Origin: Alteromonadales bacterium alter-6D02 | Lineage (GTDB): Bacteria; Pseudomonadota; Gammaproteobacteria; Enterobacterales; Psychrobiaceae | Direction of reading: 5' to 3' | Assembly (NCBI GenBank): GCA_002835545.1 | Contig: PIZK01000003.1 | Coordinates: 62,001-126,000, forward strand | DNA length: 64,000 nt | Shown here: piece after piece, positions 52,530 through 62,360 of the stretch | Numbering within the stretch: the first letter of the stretch is position 1 | How the letters are laid out: every line of letters begins with the position of its first letter | Notes under the pieces: model-generated | Told to the model about the DNA's origin: nothing | The model's database searches: none | The model's input: only the letters and a program-made list of their open reading frames with translations | Translations under genes and position numbers: made by a program

Positions 52530-54635
52530 ATGGATTTAAAAGCAAAACTATCGCAAGTTGCTTCTGATAACTCGGCGATATTCAAAGGCATTGCAACACC
52601 TTTACTCGTGTTGGCAACATTAGCAATGATTGTATTGCCGATGCCCACTTTTCTGCTCGACTCATTATTTGCTTTTAACATTTCTCTTTCTCTTGTTGTT
52701 TTACTTGTCGCCATTTACGCACTACGCCCGTTAGACTTTGCGTCATTTCCGAGTGTACTCTTAATTGCCACACTATTACGCCTCGCATTAAATGTTGCTT
52801 CAACACGTCTGGTGTTACTTGAAGGGCATGAAGGCGGAGACGCCGCAGGTAAAGTAATTGAAGCCTTTGGCTCTGTAGTTATTGGCGGAAACTATGCCGT
52901 AGGTTTAGTTGTTTTCCTTATTCTTGTGATTATTAATTTTGCGGTAGTGACAAAGGGGGCTGGACGTATCTCGGAGGTGAGCGCTCGTTTTACGCTAGAT
53001 GCAATGCCGGGCAAACAAATGGCCATCGATGCCGACTTAAATGCTGGTATTATTGATCAAGATCAGGCTAGAGATCGTCGTGCAGAGGTGACGAAAGAGG
53101 CTGATTTTTATGGTTCAATGGATGGTGCATCTAAGTTCGTAAAAGGTGACGCAATCGCTGGCATCTTAATATTAGTAATTAATATTTTAGGCGGGTTTGT
53201 CATCGGGATGGTTCAGCATGGCTTAAGCTTTGGTGAAGCGGTTGAGATCTATACTTTGTTAACGATAGGTGATGGCTTAGTCGCTCAAATTCCTTCGCTA
53301 TTATTATCGATTGCCGCGGCATTAATGGTGACTCGTCAAAATGAATCTGAAGACATGGGTACTATCGTTTATAGCCAAATGTTGGGTAACCCAAAGGCCT
53401 TATTAGTCTCTGGTGGTTTATTATTCGTAATGGGTATCGTACCGGGAATGCCTCATTTTGCGTTTTTATCTATGGCGTTTATTTCATTAGGAATTGGTTA
53501 TTTCTTGTATAAAAAGCAACATCAACTACAAGCAAAAGGTGAGCTTGCGACCAGTCCTGACGGAAAGCCAGTGCCCAAAGCGACTGAACCGGTTAAAGAG
53601 TTGGGTTGGGATGATGTAAATCAAGTTGATGTTGTTGGACTTGAAGTAGGCTATCGTTTGATTCCGTTAGTAGACGTTGGTCAGGGCGGTGAATTATTAT
53701 CGCGTATTAAAGGGGTCCGAAAGAAATTATCTCAGGAATATGGTTTCTTAGTTCCTGCAGTACATATTCGTGACAATTTGGACTTAAATGCGAATAGCTA
53801 CCGAATCTCATTAATGGGCGTGACTATCGGTGAAGCGGAAATCCGACATGATTGTGAACTAGCAATCAACCCAGGTCAGGTTTTTGGTCAAGTTGATGGT
53901 GTTAAAACAACGGATCCGGCATTTGGCTTAGAGGCGGTATGGATCATGCCTGAGCAACGGGAACATGCGCAAACGCTAGGCTATACTGTGGTTGACCCTG
54001 CAACAGTTGTTGCTACACACATCAGTCAATTATTGACTAATAACGCATCGCAGTTATTAGGACATGAAGAAGTTCAAAACCTGCTAGATATCTTGCAGCG
54101 TCAATACCCTAAGTTAGTTGAAGGTCTTGTGCCAGATATTCTGCCATTAGGTGTCGTTGTTAAAGTGATGCAAAACTTGCTACACGAAGGCGTGCCTATA
54201 AGAGATCTGCGAACAATTATTCAGACACTTGTTGAATATGGCGCAAAAAGTCAAGAGCCTGACGTTTTAACTGCGGCGGCAAGGATCGCGTTAAAACGAC
54301 TAATAGTCCAAGAAATCAATGGGGTAGAGTCTGAATTAGCTGTTATAACACTAGCGCCAGATCTGGAACAGATGTTGCACCAATCTATGCAGGCTACTGG
54401 TGGAGACGCCGCTGGGATGGAGCCTGGTTTGGCTGAACGATTACAAACATCTTTAGCAACTGCCACAGAACAGCTAGAATTAGAGGGAATGCCTGCTATC
54501 TTATTGACTTCAGGTGTATTAAGATCAACATTATCACGGTTTGTTAAAAACACGATACCAGGATTAAAAGTATTGTCTTATCAAGAAATTCCAGACGACA
54601 AGCAAATTAAAGTTGTTAGTTCGGTAGGGCAATAA
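52530..54635 (+). CDS. flhA: Flagellar export gate protein FlhA
   Basis: FlhA forms the nonameric export gate ring. The 701-residue protein has about eight N-terminal membrane segments, the FHIPEP-type region (LRLALNVASTRLVLLEGHEG and the loop MPGKQMAIDADLNAGIIDQD), and a cytoplasmic C-terminal domain from about residue 350 that binds chaperones. It heads the flhA-F-G-fliA unit. Confidence 0.97.
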   Translation: MDLKAKLSQVASDNSAIFKGIATPLLVLATLAMIVLPMPTFLLDSLFAFNISLSLVVLLVAIYALRPLDFASFPSVLLIATLLRLALNVASTRLVLLEGHEGGDAAGKVIEAFGSVVIGGNYAVGLVVFLILVIINFAVVTKGAGRISEVSARFTLDAMPGKQMAIDADLNAGIIDQDQARDRRAEVTKEADFYGSMDGASKFVKGDAIAGILILVINILGGFVIGMVQHGLSFGEAVEIYTLLTIGDGLVAQIPSLLLSIAAALMVTRQNESEDMGTIVYSQMLGNPKALLVSGGLLFVMGIVPGMPHFAFLSMAFISLGIGYFLYKKQHQLQAKGELATSPDGKPVPKATEPVKELGWDDVNQVDVVGLEVGYRLIPLVDVGQGGELLSRIKGVRKKLSQEYGFLVPAVHIRDNLDLNANSYRISLMGVTIGEAEIRHDCELAINPGQVFGQVDGVKTTDPAFGLEAVWIMPEQREHAQTLGYTVVDPATVVATHISQLLTNNASQLLGHEEVQNLLDILQRQYPKLVEGLVPDILPLGVVVKVMQNLLHEGVPIRDLRTIIQTLVEYGAKSQEPDVLTAAARIALKRLIVQEINGVESELAVITLAPDLEQMLHQSMQATGGDAAGMEPGLAERLQTSLATATEQLELEGMPAILLTSGVLRSTLSRFVKNTIPGLKVLSYQEIPDDKQIKVVSSVGQ

Positions 54636-54648
54636 TTGAGGAATAACG

Positions 54649-56190
54649 GTGAAGATTAAACGTTTTGTCGCAAAAGATATCCGCTCAGCGCTTGATGAAA
54701 TCAAGATCGCGTTAGGGCCTGATGCGATAATTATGTCTAACAAAAAAGTTGATGGCGGTGTTGAGATTGTTGCTGCAGTTGATGAAGACAATAACGCAGT
54801 ATTACCTAAAGCTTCGCCGAAACCTGCTTCGTCACAGACAGTTGCTGCTCCAAGCGAAGTTATGGCAGATCGTTTTGAGCAAGCTGAACAGCCTGTGGCT
54901 AATTTCTCTGCACAGGCACAAGCACAAATTGCTATGCAACAATATGGCGCAGGGAACTCACAGAGCAATAATAGTCGCCAGCCAAGTGATGATCAACTGT
55001 CACTATCAGGGTTTCAGCAGCGTTTAATTAAGCAACAAGCACAGCAGATAGCAAATAATCAAATGCCAATTAATGCAATGTCTGGGCAGGGCGCAAGTTC
55101 AGCTGACAACCAGCCAACAGAACCTGTCACAGCTACATTGCCAAATACTGTCGCGGATAACCTGCCTGAATGGGCGCAAGCTTTACAAAAGCCAGCTTCA
55201 ATATCGCCACAGACGGCGACCAGTCAGGCATATGAGCGCGAACCAGCAATTCAACAAGAAAACCCCGCCATTGAAGAGTTGCGTGCTGAAATGGCATCAA
55301 TGAGACAATTATTGCAACATCAAGTCAGTGGGCTGATGGAGCAAGATGTTAATCGTCGAGACCCGTTAAGAGCCATGCTTACTGCAGAACTTTGTGATAT
55401 GGGTTTTGAGGCTGATGTTGCGCAGCAACTGGTTGTTGATGTGCGTCCTGACGCTACGTTTGAACAGGCGAAACAAATTATTGCTAGTACGTTGCTCAAA
55501 CGTATTTCGACAACGAATAATGACGTACTTGAGCAAGGTGGTGTCGTCGCGTTATTAGGTCCAACAGGTGTTGGAAAAACGACCACAGTGGCAAAGCTTG
55601 CTGCAAGGTTTGCAATGCAATATGGTAGTGACCAAATCGCGATGATAACGACAGATAGTTATCGTATTGGCGCATATGAGCAGTTGAATACCTATGGAAA
55701 AATTCTAGGGTGTCCAGTTAAAGTAGCCAAAGATGCACAGCAACTAGCCGATGCGATTTACCAATGCCGTCAAAAACGACTCGTGCTAATAGATACTGCT
55801 GGTATGGGGCAACGAGATTTACGTTTAAGTGAACAGCTTGCGACCCTGATGAACTCCAGTCATGTCAATATCAGAAGTTATTTGGTTTTACCGGCGACTG
55901 CCCAGCGTAAAGTACTGCAGGAAGCTATTATTCAGTTTAGAAAAATGCCATTAGCAGGCTGTATCATCACTAAAATGGATGAAGCTATTGGCGCAAGTGA
56001 AATTTTAAGTGTGGCGATTGGCCATTCATTACCTATTGGTTATTTGACAAATGGGCAACGAGTGCCTGAAGATATAGGTGTAGCCGATCTCAATAGTTTA
56101 ATTAACAATGTGATAGAGCAATTAAGTCAGGTTCAAGATAAAATGACAGCAAATAATGACTCTTCATCATTCTCCAGTTTTAATAGATAG
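54649..56190 (+). CDS. flhF: Polar flagellar GTPase FlhF
   Basis: FlhF sets the polar site of flagellum assembly. The 513-residue product starts at GTG with GAGG eight bases upstream. It has the B domain (MKIKRFVAKDIRSALDEIKI), a long Gln/Ala-rich linker to about residue 200, and an SRP-type NG GTPase domain with GPTGVGKTTTVAKLA, TTDSYRIGAYEQL and DTAGMGQRD. It is upstream of its partner flhG. Confidence 0.95.
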   Translation: MKIKRFVAKDIRSALDEIKIALGPDAIIMSNKKVDGGVEIVAAVDEDNNAVLPKASPKPASSQTVAAPSEVMADRFEQAEQPVANFSAQAQAQIAMQQYGAGNSQSNNSRQPSDDQLSLSGFQQRLIKQQAQQIANNQMPINAMSGQGASSADNQPTEPVTATLPNTVADNLPEWAQALQKPASISPQTATSQAYEREPAIQQENPAIEELRAEMASMRQLLQHQVSGLMEQDVNRRDPLRAMLTAELCDMGFEADVAQQLVVDVRPDATFEQAKQIIASTLLKRISTTNNDVLEQGGVVALLGPTGVGKTTTVAKLAARFAMQYGSDQIAMITTDSYRIGAYEQLNTYGKILGCPVKVAKDAQQLADAIYQCRQKRLVLIDTAGMGQRDLRLSEQLATLMNSSHVNIRSYLVLPATAQRKVLQEAIIQFRKMPLAGCIITKMDEAIGASEILSVAIGHSLPIGYLTNGQRVPEDIGVADLNSLINNVIEQLSQVQDKMTANNDSSSFSSFNR

Positions 56191-56199
56191 GCAATTTAA

Positions 56200-57069
56200 G
56201 TGGATCAAGCAAGCGGTTTAAGAAAAATGACTCAACCAAAAATGATTAAAGTAATTGCAGTTACTGGCGGTAAGGGCGGTGTTGGTAAAACCAACGTGTC
56301 GTTAAATCTTGCAGCGGCTCTTGCGCAACAAGGTAAACGAACCTTGGTGCTGGATGCTGATTTAGGCTTAGCTAATGTTGATGTAATGTTAGGCTTGCGC
56401 GTGCAAAAGAATCTGTCACATGTGTTATCAGGTGAGTGCGAGCTCGATGATATTATTGTTCATGGTCCACAGGGGATAAGTATCATTCCTGCGACATCGG
56501 GTTCACAATCGATGGTTGAACTTGAGCCTGCCCAGCATGCTGGCTTGATTCGTGCGTTCAGTGAAATGCGCCATGACTTTGATGTATTAATTGTTGATAC
56601 TGCCGCAGGCATTTCTGACATGGTGGTCAGTTTCGCTCGAGCTTCTCAAGATGTAATTGCAGTTGTTTGTGATGAACCTGCCTCAATCACTGATGCATAT
56701 GCTTTAATTAAACTATTATCACGTGAGCATGGTGTGTTTAGAATTAAAGTTGTTGCAAACATGGTACGTAATTTACGAGAAGGTCAGGAATTATTTGCTA
56801 AGCTTACAAGAGTAACGGATCGATTCTTGGATGTGGCCTTAGAGTTATGTGCAACGATTCCATTTGATGAGAATGTTCGACGCTCGGTGAGAAAGCAAAA
56901 ACTGATAACAGATCTGTTTCCTCAATCACCAGCATCGTTAGCATATAAAAGTTTAGCTAATAAAGTGCAAAGTTGGCCTATACCAAATCAGCCTGGCGGT
57001 CATCTGGAGTTCTTTATTGAGCAATTAGTTGATAACCGTTCTAATAACAGAGACGTTTCTGGTGAGTAA
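56200..57069 (+). CDS. flhG: Flagellar number regulator FlhG (FleN)
   Basis: FlhG is a MinD-like ATPase that limits flagella to one at a pole and restrains FlrA. The 289-residue product starts at GTG; the deviant Walker A is VTGGKGGVGKTNVSLNLA and the family motifs VLDADLGLANVDVMLGL and DTAAGISDMV follow. The C-terminal end overlaps fliA by eight bases. Confidence 0.95.
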   Translation: MDQASGLRKMTQPKMIKVIAVTGGKGGVGKTNVSLNLAAALAQQGKRTLVLDADLGLANVDVMLGLRVQKNLSHVLSGECELDDIIVHGPQGISIIPATSGSQSMVELEPAQHAGLIRAFSEMRHDFDVLIVDTAAGISDMVVSFARASQDVIAVVCDEPASITDAYALIKLLSREHGVFRIKVVANMVRNLREGQELFAKLTRVTDRFLDVALELCATIPFDENVRRSVRKQKLITDLFPQSPASLAYKSLANKVQSWPIPNQPGGHLEFFIEQLVDNRSNNRDVSGE

Positions 57070-57781
57070 AGCAGCGGCATACGCTCAAACATCTCAGAAC
57101 AATGATCAGTTAGTGATAGCTCATGCTGGTCTAGTGAAAAAAATAGCACATCATTTAAAAGGAAGACTTCCTGCCAGTGTGTTGCTAGACGATTTAATTC
57201 AATCAGGAATGATCGGGTTACTCGAAGCTGCGAAAAACTTTGACGGTTCTAAAGGTGCAAGTTTTGAAACTTTTGCTGGTATAAGAATACGCGGTGCAAT
57301 GCTTGATGAAATAAGACGTGGCGATTGGGTTCCTCGTTCGGTACACCGAAATAGTCGAGCAGTACAAAAAGCAATCGACGAGGTAGAAAAAGAGCACGGA
57401 AGGGATGCTAAAGAGCATGAAATTGCAGAAAAATTAGGAATTAACCTAGACGAATATGCACAAATGCTTAATGATATAGCATCAGGAAAAATAATCGGCA
57501 TGGACGATCTGGGTGTGTCTGAAGATGTATTGGTTGTTGATGGACAGGCTGAATCGGATGACTCTTATTCCCATGCTGTGTCTGGACGTTTTCAGACAGC
57601 ATTAGCTGAAGCGATTAAAGGGTTACCTGAAAAGGAAGCGTTAACCTTATCATTGTATTACGATGAAGAATTAAACCTGAAGGAAATAGGGCAAGTTTTA
57701 AATGTGAGTGAGTCACGAGTGAGTCAAATTCACTCGCAAGCAATGGTTCGTCTGAAAGGGCGTTTAAATAATTGGAGCTGA
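57062..57781 (+). CDS. fliA: Flagellar sigma factor FliA (sigma-28)
   Basis: FliA directs late genes, here at least flagellin 2. From the GTG at 57062 the product has 239 residues, the usual length; an in-frame TTG at 57029 would add 11 unlike residues. Region 2 is DDLIQSGMIGLLEAAKNFDG and FETFAGIRIRGAMLDEIRRG, and region 4 is the HTH ELNLKEIGQVLNVSESRVSQ. It overlaps flhG by eight bases. Confidence 0.95.
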   Translation: MSKAAAYAQTSQNNDQLVIAHAGLVKKIAHHLKGRLPASVLLDDLIQSGMIGLLEAAKNFDGSKGASFETFAGIRIRGAMLDEIRRGDWVPRSVHRNSRAVQKAIDEVEKEHGRDAKEHEIAEKLGINLDEYAQMLNDIASGKIIGMDDLGVSEDVLVVDGQAESDDSYSHAVSGRFQTALAEAIKGLPEKEALTLSLYYDEELNLKEIGQVLNVSESRVSQIHSQAMVRLKGRLNNWS

Positions 57782-57807
57782 TTGCATAAGGAATTGCAGT
57801 TTGAATA

Positions 57808-58206
57808 GTGGAGAGCGTTTTGGATAAAAACATGAAAATACTGGTTGTTGATGATTTTTCAACAATGAGACGAATTATTAAGAACTTATTAAGAGATCTT
57901 GGTTTAACAAACACCCAAGAAGCTGATGATGGTGCGACTGCACTACCTATGCTTAAAGAAGGTGATTTTGACTTTGTAGTGACCGACTGGAATATGCCAG
58001 GTATGCAAGGAATTGATTTGTTAAAGCATATTCGTGCTGACGAAAAGCTAAAGCATCTACCTGTATTAATGGTAACGGCAGAAGCAAAACGTGAACAAAT
58101 TATTGCAGCGGCTCAAGCAGGTGTAAACGGATACATTGTTAAACCATTTACTGCTGGGACATTAAAAGAAAAGCTTGATAAGATTTTTCAACGAATTGAA
58201 TCTTAA
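57808..58206 (+). CDS. cheY: Chemotaxis response regulator CheY
   Basis: CheY carries the signal from CheA to FliM. With the GTG at 57808 it has 132 residues and an N-terminus like that of Vibrio CheY; a TTG at 57820 with GGAGAG six bases upstream is a serious alternative. The acidic pair [10 protein letters not shown], phospho-acceptor Asp60 ([12 protein letters not shown]), and IVKPFTA lysine are all present. Confidence 0.95.
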   Translation: MESVLDKNMKILVVDDFSTMRRIIKNLLRDLGLTNTQEADDGATALPMLKEGDFDFVVTDWNMPGMQGIDLLKHIRADEKLKHLPVLMVTAEAKREQIIAAAQAGVNGYIVKPFTAGTLKEKLDKIFQRIES

Positions 58207-58226
58207 GCTATAACACGGATATTCTT

Positions 58227-58964
58227 ATGACTGATAATGAGAATTCTTATATCTCGTTAGAGCAGGCTAAATCACTTGTTTCTGCGTTAGAGCAGGGGCA
58301 GGTTGCGTCTGCTAATGAAATTATTGAACAAGCTAGCCATAAAATGCAGCAAGACATCTTTGTTGGTGTCGGCAAGTTAACTCGTCAACTGCACGACTCA
58401 TTGAGTAATATGAGTATTGATGAGCGCTTTTCATCATTTGTTTCATCGTCATTGCCGGATGCAAAAGAACGTCTGTCTTATGTCGTTGAGATGACCTCTC
58501 AAGCGGCAAACCAAACAATGGATGCAGTTGATGAGTGTATTCCGTTAGCTCAGAAGCATCAGGCCACAGTTAATGAGATCTTACCATCTTGGGAGCGTTT
58601 GAAAGATTGTAAGATTAAAGTGGATGAGTTCAGGATGCTTTGTACTACTTTAGATAAGTATTTTTCAGAATCAGTTAACGATGCTGAACAATTAAATACC
58701 AAGCTAAATGACATTGTGCTCGCTCAAGGTTACCAAGATTTAACCGGGCAAGTACTTCACAAAATAACTGATTTAGTAAAAGATGTTGAAGAGAATTTGA
58801 TTGGTATTTTAAAGCTATTTGGTCATTACGATGACGAACAGCAATTAGATCGCGTTGATAACTGTATTGAAGCTGAAGGGCCCGTTGTCGCAAAATCAAA
58901 ACAGCATGATGTTGTTTCAGGACAAGATGATGTTGATGATTTGCTTTCTAGCCTAGGATTTTAA
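58227..58964 (+). CDS. cheZ: CheY-P phosphatase CheZ
   Basis: CheZ dephosphorylates CheY-P. The 245-residue helical protein has the catalytic motif QGYQDLTGQVLHKI with the key Gln, and the C-terminal CheY-docking helix DDVDDLLSSLGF. It is 20 bases after cheY and 13 before cheA. Confidence 0.95.
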   Translation: MTDNENSYISLEQAKSLVSALEQGQVASANEIIEQASHKMQQDIFVGVGKLTRQLHDSLSNMSIDERFSSFVSSSLPDAKERLSYVVEMTSQAANQTMDAVDECIPLAQKHQATVNEILPSWERLKDCKIKVDEFRMLCTTLDKYFSESVNDAEQLNTKLNDIVLAQGYQDLTGQVLHKITDLVKDVEENLIGILKLFGHYDDEQQLDRVDNCIEAEGPVVAKSKQHDVVSGQDDVDDLLSSLGF

Positions 58965-58977
58965 AAGGACGCAAACT

Positions 58978-61179
58978 ATGTCGTTTGATGTTGATGAAGA
59001 TATACTCCAAGATTTCCTGATAGAAGCGGGTGAAATATTAGAGCTTTTACAAGAACAGCTTGTTGAGCTAGAAAATAACCCGGAAGATTCTGATTTATTA
59101 AATGCTATTTTCCGAGGCTTTCACACCATCAAAGGTGGTGCAGGCTTTATGTCGTTAAAAGAGCTTGTTGATGTTTGTCACGGCGCTGAAAATATCTTTG
59201 ATTTGTTAAGAACAGGTCAACGAAGTGTCACGCCAGAGTTGATGGATGTCATTCTTGAGGGTCTTGATACTGTCAACGACATGTTTACCTTGGTTAAAGC
59301 ACGCGAAGAATTAAGCCCTGCGGAGCCTCGGTTACTTGAAGAACTTGAAAGGCTAAGCAAACCGGAAAGTGCTGAAGAGCCAGCACCGGAACCAGAGCCT
59401 GAACCTGAACCTGAACCTGAACCTGAACCAGAGCCGGAGACAGTTGCTGTCGAAAGTAATGGCGATGAAATAACTGACGATGAATTTGAAGCATTATTAG
59501 ATGAGCTAGAGGCAGGTAAGAAACAACCTATCGTTAAGGATGAGTCCACTGATGTTCCTGCTTCTGATGACGAAATTACCGATGATGAATTTGAGGCCTT
59601 ACTCGATGAGCTTCATGGCGCTGGCTCTCCAACTGCTGCTAAAGCTTCAGTCACTCCAGCATCGTCGGACTCCGAAGAAATTTCAGATGAAGAGTTTGAA
59701 GCTTTCCTCGATCAGCTTCATGGTGAAAAGGGTTCGCCATCTTCAGTTGAAAATACTGTAAACCAGGTACACACCAAGCCTGTTGCTGAATCAGCGAAAT
59801 CAAAGACAGATGATGAAATCGATGATGCAGAATTTGAAGCACTACTCGATGAGCTACAGGCGGCTAAAAAGAACGAACCAACACCTAAAGCTATTTCGCA
59901 AGCGACACCCACTGTAGCAGCACCTTCACCAGCCCCGGCACCGAAAAAGGCTCCTGTGGCCGCTGCTCCGAAGAAAGCATCCGCAACTGCGCCGAAAAAA
60001 GCAGCTGCTACACCACAAGCAGAAACAACCGTTCGCGTTGATACCGCAAGGCTCGATGAGATCATGAATATGGTTGGTGAGCTAGTATTAGTTCGGAATC
60101 GGTTAGTTAGCCTTGGTTTAACCAGTGGCGATGAGGAAATGTCTAAAGCGGTTGCTAATCTCGATAATGTTACAGCTGATCTACAAGGGTCAGTGATGAA
60201 AACTCGCATGCAGCCGATTAAGAAAGTTTTTGGGCGCTTCCCTCGAGTCGTTCGAGATATGGCGAGAACACTTAAAAAAGATATCACTCTCACGATGGAG
60301 GGTGAAGATACCGATCTAGATAAGAATTTAGTTGAAGCGCTTGCAGACCCGCTAGTTCACTTAGTAAGAAACTCGGTCGACCATGGTATTGAGATGCCGG
60401 ATGATCGTGAAGCTAATGGTAAACCACGTAACGGTACTGTCGTATTATCAGCCTCACAAGAGGGTGACCATATTTTGCTCGCCATCACTGATGACGGTGC
60501 TGGTATGGATGCTGAAAAGTTAAAATCAATCGCAATTTCTCGTGGTGTACTTGATGAAGAGTCTGCTGCACGGATGAGTGATGAAGATGCTTATGCATTA
60601 ATTTTTGCGCCCGGTTTTTCAACCAAGACTGAAATCTCTGATATTTCTGGTCGCGGTGTGGGGATGGATGTTGTTAAAACAAAGATTACCCAGCTTAATG
60701 GTACCGTTAAGATTCAATCTGAAAAAGGTGTGGGGACGACATTAAAAATCACAGTGCCATTAACATTAGCAATCATGCCGACACTAATGGTTCAATTGGG
60801 CGAGCAAACCTTTGCGTTGCCTTTAGCAGCGGTCAACGAAATATTTAATCTTGACCTAACTAAAACAAACATTGTTGATGGTCGTAAGGTTGTTGTAGTC
60901 CGTGATAAGGCAATTCCATTGTTTTATCTCGATGAATGGTTAAGTAAAGGCTATGACCCTAGTCACGAAAGAACAGAAGGGCATGTTGTTATTGTCCAAA
61001 TTGGTCAACAAGACGTTGGCTTCGTGGTTGATGGGTTAATTGGTCAAGAAGAAGTGGTTATCAAGCCATTGGGTGCATTGCTTCATGGAACTCCAGGAAT
61101 ATCTGGTGCAACAATAACAAGTGACGGTAGTATCGCCTTGATTGTTGATATAGGAAGTTTATTAAAACAATATGCATAA
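58978..61179 (+). CDS. cheA: Chemotaxis histidine kinase CheA with four acidic repeats in place of P2
   Basis: The 733-residue kinase has a P1 domain (1-~110) with His49 in FRGFHTIKGGAGFM, then about 235 residues of linker, then P3 dimerisation (TARLDEIMNMVGELVLVRNR), P4 ATPase (HLVRNSVDHGIE, DDGAGMD, GRGVGMDVVK) and P5 CheW-like domains. The linker contains a Pro-Glu tract, four copies of a (D/E)EIxDxEFEALLDEL motif starting at residues 163, 198, 233 and 279, and an Ala/Pro/Lys tract. I see no recognisable P2 CheY-binding domain. Confidence 0.94.
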   Translation: MSFDVDEDILQDFLIEAGEILELLQEQLVELENNPEDSDLLNAIFRGFHTIKGGAGFMSLKELVDVCHGAENIFDLLRTGQRSVTPELMDVILEGLDTVNDMFTLVKAREELSPAEPRLLEELERLSKPESAEEPAPEPEPEPEPEPEPEPEPETVAVESNGDEITDDEFEALLDELEAGKKQPIVKDESTDVPASDDEITDDEFEALLDELHGAGSPTAAKASVTPASSDSEEISDEEFEAFLDQLHGEKGSPSSVENTVNQVHTKPVAESAKSKTDDEIDDAEFEALLDELQAAKKNEPTPKAISQATPTVAAPSPAPAPKKAPVAAAPKKASATAPKKAAATPQAETTVRVDTARLDEIMNMVGELVLVRNRLVSLGLTSGDEEMSKAVANLDNVTADLQGSVMKTRMQPIKKVFGRFPRVVRDMARTLKKDITLTMEGEDTDLDKNLVEALADPLVHLVRNSVDHGIEMPDDREANGKPRNGTVVLSASQEGDHILLAITDDGAGMDAEKLKSIAISRGVLDEESAARMSDEDAYALIFAPGFSTKTEISDISGRGVGMDVVKTKITQLNGTVKIQSEKGVGTTLKITVPLTLAIMPTLMVQLGEQTFALPLAAVNEIFNLDLTKTNIVDGRKVVVVRDKAIPLFYLDEWLSKGYDPSHERTEGHVVIVQIGQQDVGFVVDGLIGQEEVVIKPLGALLHGTPGISGATITSDGSIALIVDIGSLLKQYA
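59386..59439 (+). repeat. Hexanucleotide Pro-Glu tract inside cheA
   Basis: Four perfect GAACCT units (59401-59424) are flanked by near-identical variants (GAGCCT, GAACCA, GAGCCG), encoding alternating Glu-Pro. Slippage by whole units would change linker length without breaking the frame. Confidence 0.75.
59464..59857 (+). repeat. Four in-frame repeats in the CheA linker
   Basis: The coded unit is (D/E)EI(T/S/D)D(D/E/A)EFEA(L/F)LD(E/Q)L, followed in copies 2 and 3 by HG. Copies start at CheA residues 163, 198, 233 and 279. DNA of the copies has drifted by synonymous changes, so they are old. Confidence 0.8.
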
Positions 61180-61226
61180 CTTTCAATTATTAAAAGTATA
61201 AAGAAAGTTATAAGAGGTTAGTTTAT

Positions 61227-62360
61227 ATGGGCATCAAAGTATTAATCGTTGATGATTCACATTTTTTTAGACGATGTATTGGTGAGATTGTCACCAAAGC
61301 CGATGGTTTAGAAGTACTTGACTATGCAAAGAACGGTCAAGAAGGTGTTGAAAAGGCGTTATCGTTAAAGCCGGACGTAGTGATGATGGATATCGAGATG
61401 CCTGTTAAGAATGGCATTGATGCGACTCGTGAGATAATGTCTAAACAGCCAATGCCAATTCTAATGTTTTCATCGTTGACCCATGAAGGAGCGAAAGCCA
61501 CATTAGATGCCCTTGATGCCGGTGCAGCTGACTTTTTACCTAAAAAGTTTGAAGAAATAGCTGGTTCAGGAAAGGTCGCTTCAGAGCTAATTACCAAAAG
61601 AATCAAAGCCATTGCAAGACGTACCATTCGAACACGTCCTGCAGCTAGCCCTGCATCAAGACCGCCACCTAGTTCGTTACGGTCTACGACTACAACCCCA
61701 CTAAAGCGCCCACTAGAACGAACCCCGACGACTAATCGGGTCAATAGCCGAGCCGTTGACCGTAATGCTAGCGTTACTAAAGCGAGTGGAAAACGATATA
61801 ACATGCTTGCGATAGCATCGTCTACTGGTGGTCCGGTAGCACTCCAAGCGGTACTGAGCAAGTTGCCAGCAAATTTCCCTTATCCGATCTTGCTTGTTCA
61901 ACATATGCCAGGGGCTTTTACAGGTGCCTTTGCTGAAAGGCTTGACCGTTTGTGTAAAATTAAAGTTAAAGAAGCCACCAATGGTGACATTGTTAAGCCT
62001 GGTCATGCATATCTTGCCCCTGGTGGTATGCAGATGCTTTTTGAGCGAGGTAACCGACTTAAAGTGACTGAAGGCCCTTCCCATTTAAACTACAAACCTT
62101 GCGCTGACGTTAGCTTTGCTTCTATCGCTAAAAATCATGAAGGGAATGTCATGACCTTAGTACTTACTGGTATGGGGGCTGATGGCTGTGATGGGGCTAA
62201 GTTATTAAATACCAAAGGAGCAACGGTCTGGGCGCAAGACGAAGCGACCTCTGTTGTCTATGGTATGCCTCAAGCGGTAAAACGTGCTGGATTAACTAGC
62301 AAAGTTTTACCGCTTGAGACCATTGGTGAAAGTTTAGTAAAAGAGATGCTGCATGGATAG
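61227..62360 (+). CDS. cheB: Chemoreceptor glutamate methylesterase CheB
   Basis: The 377-residue protein has an N-terminal receiver domain with Asp55 (VVMMDIEMPVKNG), an Arg/Thr/Pro-rich linker of about 60 residues, and a C-terminal methylesterase domain with ASSTGGP (Ser), VQHMPG (His) and GMGADG (Asp). It acts opposite to CheR. The stop overlaps the next gene by eight bases. Confidence 0.96.
   Translation: MGIKVLIVDDSHFFRRCIGEIVTKADGLEVLDYAKNGQEGVEKALSLKPDVVMMDIEMPVKNGIDATREIMSKQPMPILMFSSLTHEGAKATLDALDAGAADFLPKKFEEIAGSGKVASELITKRIKAIARRTIRTRPAASPASRPPPSSLRSTTTTPLKRPLERTPTTNRVNSRAVDRNASVTKASGKRYNMLAIASSTGGPVALQAVLSKLPANFPYPILLVQHMPGAFTGAFAERLDRLCKIKVKEATNGDIVKPGHAYLAPGGMQMLFERGNRLKVTEGPSHLNYKPCADVSFASIAKNHEGNVMTLVLTGMGADGCDGAKLLNTKGATVWAQDEATSVVYGMPQAVKRAGLTSKVLPLETIGESLVKEMLHG

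Noticed and set aside
59718-60293. 191-codon minus-strand open frame inside cheA
   Set aside because: It mirrors the low-stop Ala/Pro/Lys and acidic linker of cheA; the translation is Ser/Thr/Ala-rich with no motif and no ribosome site, while the plus strand codes a well conserved kinase.
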